64,000 nt of DNA, from assembly GCF_905475465.1 (NCBI RefSeq), contig NC_062235.1:258001-322000 (forward strand), given 5' to 3'. The stretch is from Pieris napi (Eukaryota > Arthropoda > Insecta > Lepidoptera > Pieridae). The notes beneath the pieces were generated by a model, which worked only from the letters and a program-made list of their open reading frames with translations, made no database searches and was not told the DNA's origin. Position numbers and translations under genes: made by a program. Positions 60,601 to 64,000 of this stretch are shown here, in pieces; position 1 is the first letter of the stretch, and each line of letters starts with the position of its first letter.

Positions 60601-63132
60601 AACAAGTATTTTATGACAGAGTTCTGATATTTTTATTGTATTGTAAAGAAGACATGTTCCGATTAAGTATGGAATAAAATATCCAGCAAATGACCTCCAC
60701 GGCTATGATGACAGGCCATTACACTTTTCATGAAATTTTCCATGATTTTTGCACAGAGATGTGGCTGTATCTCACCGATGACGCGTTGGATTTCCGATTG
60801 GAGCTCAGGAATGGTTTCGGGTTTATTTGCATATAACTTTAGATTTCACAAAACCCCAAAGATAAAATTACACGGCGTTAAATTGCACGATCTTGGTGGC
60901 TAGTTGACATCAAAATTTCGTGAGATAATGTGTTCTGTTCATCGGAGAAAAAGACTTTTTTCGAAAAATTGGCATCGACTTCCCTTTTCTCCATTACTCA
61001 TTGAGCAAATTGCCGGTACTTTCCTTGGTCAGCTGGTTTGAGCTCCTGAGTTAACTGAATCTTGTACGCATGAAGGTGGAGGTCTTTAGTCAAAATTTGC
61101 TGCGTCGAATTGATGTTTTCGGGTATTCGGCGACACTCTCGTTTACAGCAGCAATGTTTTCATGGGACCGACCGGTACATTGACGCAAAGGATTGTTATA
61201 ATCCATAATTGACCCAGTTTCTTCAAATTTTTTGGCCATTCTTCGATTGGTTGACACATTAGGTGCACTTTCTCGGCTGAAAATTTGGTAAAGTTTGCGA
61301 GCGTTTTCAGCGTTACTTTTGTGATGAGTTTTCACAATTATAACGAGTTGTTCTTTCAAAAAGTGCTCCATTTTTAATAATCGGAACAAACAGAGGTGAC
61401 ACCTGTCAAATTTCAGAGTTGCCACTTGCAGGAAAACAAAAATATTACAATTTTAAAAAGTGCACTCTTACTGAGACACCCTATATTTATGTCTGTGTTT
61501 CATTCGTATTGTTCAATTGTGAGCACGAATAATCAAATAAATTCCGTTTAGATCAGTTTCTTTGAGTCGCGTGAGATAATATTTCTTGTCATCGACATGG
61601 ACCCTCAGATATCGGGTGGTCGCGGGCGCAGCTTCAGCACGACCGCAGCCCCCCGCGAGCCCTCGCCGACGGGACACGCTCCGCCCCCCGCCCCGCCCCC
61701 TGCCAGACGAACGGCCGCGGCCGCCGTCAAGAGGAAGAAGTCCGTGCCCGCGAGGGCAGACCGGTACGCTTTGCCGCCCGTTGCGTTTTATAGACCGTTA
61801 TCGTCCGATTTAACCTTTCGCTAATACTATACATTTACCATTTATGATTTACCTGTTTCAGAGAATCGTGCAACGGCACGGCCGAGGAGTTCTTCATAGA
61901 CATGATGATACAGAGACACGCGCGACATCTGCTGTCGACCGCGAGACTCGTGTCGTTGGGGAAGCTGGCGGCCGCTCTCGACCTGCATCTGGTGGCCTGG
62001 CTGGCCGGAGAGAGGGAGAGGGCCGCCCGAGTCGACGACGCCGTGCTCTGTCTCAAGCGAGTCCATCGGGACTTCGACTGGCCGTACCCGACGCCCACCG
62101 AGGACCAGTACGCGCAGAGGAAGACCAGCGTCGCTCCGAGTGAGTTTGAGATTATCGGGAAGCGAATGGAAAATGTCGTGTGTGTACGGTGAACGGTAAT
62201 ATTGTCGCAGGTACCTTCAGCCTGTCGGCCGACTGCGGCAGCCAGTGCGGCGACAGTGGCTACATGAGCCTGTCTCTGAAAGCCGCGTTACCTCTGGCCG
62301 GGGCCGTGGCCTGTCGCTCCCCGGGACCCGTCAGGTGCGTAATCGGTTTGAAAGTGGAGAGGGGAGAGTGCTAGAGCTCAAAGTGATCTGTCACAGTTCG
62401 GCGGGCGAAGGCAGCGTGGCGGAGGGCGGGGGCGTGGCGTGGGGCGACGCGGAGGGCGAGGAGCGGCGCTACGCCGCCCTGATGGAGCGGCTGCACCAAC
62501 ACCAGGCCGACCGCGGAGACCACACCGCCCACGTGCGCCTGCGCTACTTCCTGCAGCTCGCGACGGAGGCCAGCTGCGTGGAATGGGCGCTCGTGGTCGC
62601 CGTCGCGCTGCGCGACGCCTTGGCCGTCCTGCGCTGCACCAACGCCGCGCGGGCGCCCGACGTCAGCCTGTCGGCCGCCAAGCGCCTGCGCGACGCCCTG
62701 CGGGACCTGCTCGCCTGGTCCGACGAGGAGTGGTATGTCCGACACACACAGCTGAGCTGCGGAGGAGCACCTGTCTCTCCTCCCTGTATTCCAATGTCAA
62801 AACGTGAACTTATTTCCAGCGTCGGCTACAAACCGTTCATGCTGGCGATCGGCAACCAAATACCGTTTCTGACGTCCATCATCAACGCCCGCGAACGACG
62901 CACGTCGACGGTGAAGCCGCGCGTGCGCACGCCGAGCACGGGCTCGCTCAACTCGGAGCCTAAGCAGACGCAGGAACCGAAGCTGCCGCCCCCTCAGAAG
63001 GCCCAAGAGGTCTCCAAACAGGCCGTCAGGAAGGACTCCCCTCCGACGATCCCCGAACCCGTCGCGGTCGACGCGCCGTCGAGACTGCCGGCCGAGCAAG
63101 GAGATGCTTCCTCCGGCTGTGCTCTTATGTGA
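42682..63132 (+). CDS. RIC1: RIC1, catalytic partner of the Rab6A GEF (Rich)
   Basis: RIC1 with RGP1 activates Rab6 at the Golgi for retrograde traffic. Exons: 42682-43011, 43119-43268, 43516-43699, 43884-44017, 44847-44938, 47023-47139, 47324-47480, 48391-48501, 48581-48835, 49336-49504, 49647-49835, 49949-50109, 50184-50255, 57530-57773, 58144-58253, 58382-58513, 58871-58966, 59050-59193, 59981-60095, 60175-60299, 61609-61763, 61862-62139, 62211-62334, 62397-62732, 62820-63132. They give 1,430 residues; human RIC1 is about 1,420. The start MYFPIGWPKVL matches the family. Residues 1-707 are the beta-propeller half (WKLFGNEAQEKDFVVTGG). The RIC1 domain follows (IMLPFHLNIYPL, LLLHEVLEEEATS, CARKTEIALWAYLF). 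The Ser/Pro-rich tail ends SSGCALM, a CaaX-like box. Intron 13 (7.3 kb) holds three cuticle genes on the other strand. Confidence 0.95.
44018..44846. other. RIC1 intron 4
   Basis: AT-rich intron of 829 bp. No named repeat or gene was recognised. Confidence 0.5.
44939..47022. other. RIC1 intron 5 with LINE insertion
   Basis: A 2.1-kb intron holding the Jockey-like 3' end at 45230-45813. The flanking parts (45060-45229 and 45814-47022) look repetitive or unique AT-rich with no readable protein. I place the acceptor at 47021-47022 (attag) rather than the later cacag, because only that keeps the frame and gives NSQVDVFTID, as expected for the propeller strand. Confidence 0.5.
45230..45813 (-). 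mobile_element. 5'-truncated Jockey-like LINE, 3' end
   Basis: The minus-strand frame 45481-45813 reads VRNVDLHHDLELPTIAQRM and then a stretch with HPNPSVRKSINY. This is the C-terminal tail pattern of Jockey-clade reverse transcriptase proteins (R-N-x-x-x-H-x-DL-x-x-P-T, then HPNP). After the stop, about 240 bp of 3' UTR run to a T-run on the + strand (45230-45238), the poly-A tail. Catalytic reverse transcriptase motifs are absent, so the copy is dead. The same 3' UTR occurs at 3852-3935. Confidence 0.75.
47500..47660 (+). repeat. dispersed Lepidoptera-type repeat in RIC1 intron 7
   Basis: The tract gtgcgttgccggccttttaa followed by gaattggtac is one I recall as widely dispersed in moth and butterfly genomes. 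Boundaries are unclear and there is no clear terminal repeat. It abuts a LINE endonuclease relic. Confidence 0.5.
47870..48250 (-). pseudogene. non-LTR retrotransposon endonuclease fragment
   Basis: Minus-strand pieces in several frames read VLLGDFKPHHAEWLG, then GHKPSSLDLLLTSHP. They resemble the GDFNAHH-x-x-WLG and SLLDLLLTS motifs of the AP endonuclease of Lepidoptera LINEs. Frames are shifted and broken by stops, so it is a relic. Confidence 0.6.
48836..49335. other. RIC1 intron 9, with retroelement tail
   Basis: A 500-bp intron containing the repeat at 49135-49290. The rest is AT-rich with nothing recognised. Confidence 0.5.
49135..49290 (+). repeat. interspersed retroelement 3' end (copy 2)
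   Basis: Shares tgagtttcttgcc(c)gttctt with 21903-22045 and ends in gaataaaag, an internal AATAAA-type tail. It lies about 45 bp upstream of the exon 10 acceptor at 49336. Confidence 0.6.
50314..50775 (+). mobile_element. non-autonomous Helitron (Lepidoptera Lep1-like)
   Basis: Begins TCTAATATATAAAATTCTCG and ends GGCAGCTAG, matching TC start and CTRR (CTAG) end. It is inserted between A (50313) and T (50776), with no target duplication, as for Helitrons. The start motif is one I know from Lepidoptera Helitron-like elements. Length 462 bp, with no helicase coding. An internal fragment of the same family is at 58598-58760. Confidence 0.85.
50776..51320. other. RIC1 intron 13, left flank of the cuticle cluster
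   Basis: AT-rich sequence and the likely 3' UTR of the first cuticle gene on the minus strand. No further gene was seen. Confidence 0.45.
51321..52212 (-). CDS. RR-2 cuticle protein, nested gene A
   Basis: Secreted structural protein of the exoskeleton; the RR-2 form of the Rebers-Riddiford domain binds chitin in hard cuticle. Three exons: 52212-52195, 52115-52029, 51956-51321; 246 residues. The first 18-bp exon gives MNSYLA and the second completes the signal peptide (SCFLAIVAAAFA). The RR-2 core runs from YSFNYAVNDPSTGDNKAQWE through GAYSLVEPDGNVRTVEYTAD to GFNAVVRK. The tail is Ala/Pro-rich, with repeats around HGP and PIL, as in many CPR proteins. An intron within the signal peptide is usual in this family. 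It lies inside RIC1 intron 13, antisense to RIC1. Confidence 0.93.
52915..52990 (+). repeat. dispersed retroelement tail fragment
   Basis: The tract gcaacgggcggccttatcgc then taacaagcgatttcc follows A-rich sequence. I recall the ggcggccttatcgct motif as common at Lepidoptera non-LTR or SINE 3' ends. The fragment is too short to place in a family. Confidence 0.4.
53612..53670. repeat. perfect 27-bp hairpin with 5-nt loop
   Basis: Arm 53612-53638 and arm 53644-53670 are exact reverse complements around the loop tgtac. The non-AT part is taactggctcgtcaaggc. The outer part is a TA dinucleotide run, but 16 bp inside it are mixed sequence, which makes chance pairing unlikely. It could be a young foldback scar, a transposon end pair or a structured RNA. 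Confidence 0.85.
54090..55202 (-). CDS. RR-2 cuticle protein, nested gene B
   Basis: Second exoskeletal RR-2 protein in the cluster. Exons 55202-55185, 55102-55007, 54743-54090 give 255 residues. An 18-bp first exon (MCRLLL) plus exon 2 make the signal peptide (VLLVKFIGTTICSPLATHA). The RR-2 core has YAFNYAVYDPHTNDKKAHWE, GAYSLQEPDGSIRIVEYNAN and GFTAVVKKIGN. The tail is Pro/His-rich, with a run PIPIPLPPPPPAH, and ends LLIKKSHR. Exon structure and phases match genes A and C, which points to tandem duplication. It is antisense in RIC1 intron 13. Confidence 0.92.
55650..56603 (-). CDS. RR-2 cuticle protein, nested gene C
   Basis: Third RR-2 protein. Exons 56603-56586, 56520-56428, 56360-56264, 56185-55650 give 247 residues. 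The signal peptide is MKYILAISCLLALSGPARA. The RR-2 core is YAFEYAVRDPHTGDNKAQWE, then TGAYSLVEPDGSIRVVEYRA and GFNAVVKRIGP. An extra intron (56186-56263) splits the core before GAYSL, absent from A and B. The tail is Pro-rich, with PLPAPLPLPIPLP and Tyr/Ser/Gly near the end. Same strand and spacing as A and B. Confidence 0.93.
56604..57529. other. right flank of the cuticle cluster, end of RIC1 intron 13
   Basis: The first few hundred bases should include the gene C promoter (minus strand); a tatttataggc tract near 56665 is a possible TATA-type site on the template side. No further gene or clear transposon was found up to the RIC1 exon 14 acceptor. Confidence 0.45.
57955..58099 (+). mobile_element. 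MITE fragment, right end, before RIC1 exon 15
   Basis: Matches 59573-59946: ggaagatatgttagg(a/t)atttaatgaatttaat, then cttcgacaaaaacgctgcac, then the end gcctaaaaaagtttcacttc. The left inverted end is not visible. The right end stops 45 bp before the exon 15 acceptor. Confidence 0.65.
58598..58760 (+). mobile_element. internal Helitron fragment
   Basis: Shares aagtctgagaatcggctact and ttttttatgatacagcatac with the full element at 50314-50775, but has neither the TC start nor the CTAG end. It lies in RIC1 intron 16. Confidence 0.7.
59497..59946. mobile_element. MITE with about 20-bp inverted ends, before RIC1 exon 19
   Basis: The left end GAAGTGAAACTTCTTCGGC (59497-59515) pairs with gcctaaagaagtttcacttc (59927-59946). 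Its right portion matches the fragment at 57955-58099. This end motif is one I recall as abundant in butterflies; the superfamily is not clear to me. It ends 35 bp before the exon 19 acceptor. Confidence 0.7.
60560..61481 (-). mobile_element. decayed Tc1/mariner-superfamily element in RIC1 intron 20
   Basis: A perfect 27-bp inverted repeat (60560-60586 and 61455-61481) begins GGGTGTCTCAGTAAGAGTGC, flanked by TA on both sides. On the minus strand the start of a transposase reads from 61371 (MEHFLKEQLVIIVKTHHKS) with a helix-turn-helix and KKFEETGSIMDYNNP. The C-terminal part is readable near 60665-60840 (YANKPETIPELQSEIQ, HHSRGGHLLDILFH). The catalytic middle is shortened and frameshifted, so it is not functional. 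Intact ends with a broken gene suggest it could still be cut by a related transposase. Confidence 0.85.
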
Positions 63133-63727
63133 AGGGAATCGAAAAAACAACATTCGTGTCTTAGATTGTAAATTATTTATTATTATTTATCACGAATTCG
63201 GTATTTCTCCACCGTTCATGTTTTATGTAATTCACGTGTACTTAAGTTCGAGTCGATAAATATTGTACTTTATTAAATTCAACTAAAGAGGAGTACATTA
63301 ATCGATTAAATAATCATACGTCTTCCCGGCGATGATGACTGTTCGGGCTGCTGCCAAAACACTTTAATGATATTTAAATAAAAGATTGCTTTGCTCTTAA
63401 AAACTAATTTAATGAGTGATCGCGTTGATGGTTGATGATACACTGATGTTATAGAAAAGCGTCGCGCGCAGGCGGCGATCTAACTATATGTACTTATGCT
63501 ATTTTACAAGGTGTTCGGTTACTTTCCGAACATGCTCCCGGGCGGGAGAAAAAAAAACAAAATGCTTAAAATTATACATAATAATCATAGAAAAAAATTT
63601 ACTGATAAAAAAATAATAAAAAAATGAGTGTTTATGTTACACGACACTATCTTCGATTATCGAGAATGCCTTTCGCGCACTAACACTTTCACTTTCATTG
63701 TGAACCACTGATTGTATTTCACTATTA
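63133..63727. other. convergent 3' UTRs of RIC1 (+) and the right-edge gene (-)
   Basis: AATAAA at 63377-63382 is a good polyadenylation signal for RIC1. No coding frame of note is present. Confidence 0.55.
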
Positions 63728-64000
63728 TCACTGCGTTGCGCGCCCGGTGAGAGCACCAGACGTCGCCGACGCCGACATGCTCTGTATTTGTTTATTAAAA
63801 TCGTTTGTTGCCTTATCGAGAGAGTTTAACCGACTACTTATAATGTTATACTGCCTTTCCATCGATGCTTCTGTTCTTTTTAGCAAGTTAAATTCTGTCT
63901 CTACTATAGAAGTTTGGTTACGCCATAGATTTACCATGTGTTGTTGATTATTTCTAATCAGTTCAATGTTCTCAGAGTATTTATCTGCAAAATGCTGATC
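63728..64000 (-). CDS. coiled-coil protein, C-terminal part (runs off the window)
   Basis: An open minus-strand frame enters from the right edge and stops at 63728-63730, giving 90 residues. It is rich in Glu, Lys, Gln and Asn with heptad-like spacing (NLLKRTEASMERQYNIISSR), then a Ser/Ala/Thr tail ending GALTGRATQ. The frame stays open past the Met at 63937 to position 64000, so the start lies outside or upstream. I do not recognise the family with confidence; small adaptor subunits of lysosome-organelle complexes look similar but I cannot match one. Confidence 0.7.
   Translation of the reverse strand, partial: DQHFADKYSENIELIRNNQQHMVNLWRNQTSIVETEFNLLKRTEASMERQYNIISSRLNSLDKATNDFNKQIQSMSASATSGALTGRATQ

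Overview
The window is nuclear DNA of an insect, very probably a moth or butterfly (Lepidoptera). Every conserved gene has GT-AG introns. Introns and spacers are AT-rich and full of decayed transposons, including a Lepidoptera-type Helitron (TC start, CTAG end, inserted between A and T). Three RR-2 (Rebers-Riddiford) cuticle protein genes show an arthropod. I joined exons by hand from splice consensus, phase and family similarity. The blw, PXK, XNP, RIC1 and three cuticle models each stay open to a single stop; NOL9 does so only with one weak donor.

Layout, left to right. Positions 1-1829 look like the last intron of an upstream + strand gene whose final coding exon is at 1830-1881; a clean PIF/Harbinger MITE sits in that intron. 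Positions 1882-6540 are gene-poor: a 3' UTR, a decayed hAT transposase piece, a LINE 3' fragment and a long foldback repeat. Then come Rho1 (+, intronless CDS, 6860-7438), NOL9 (-, 8295-14063), a second Harbinger-like element (14608-15423) and blw, the ATP synthase alpha subunit (-, 15731-18861). PXK (+, 19325-23223) lies head-to-head with blw across 463 bp.

XNP/ATRX (-, 24233-41710) has 22 coding exons and predicts about 3,722 residues. That is far larger than human ATRX, because of long disordered N- and C-terminal parts, and no ADD domain is visible. Head-to-head with it is RIC1 (+, 42682-63132, 25 coding exons, 1,430 residues), the catalytic partner of the Rab6 GEF. Its 7.3-kb intron 13 holds three RR-2 cuticle genes, all on the opposite strand. 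A partial coiled-coil gene (-) enters from the right edge.

The conserved genes are housekeeping: cytoskeletal signalling (Rho1), rRNA processing (NOL9), respiration (blw), endosomal sorting (PXK), heterochromatin remodelling (XNP) and Golgi traffic (RIC1). They do not form one pathway. The least expected content is the nested cuticle cluster, the giant XNP with a degenerate LFTLC-type repeat array, a CaaX-like C-terminus on RIC1, a perfect 27-bp hairpin between cuticle genes, and two copies of one transposon family lying just upstream of two RIC1 splice acceptors. I found no CRISPR array, operon or tRNA gene.
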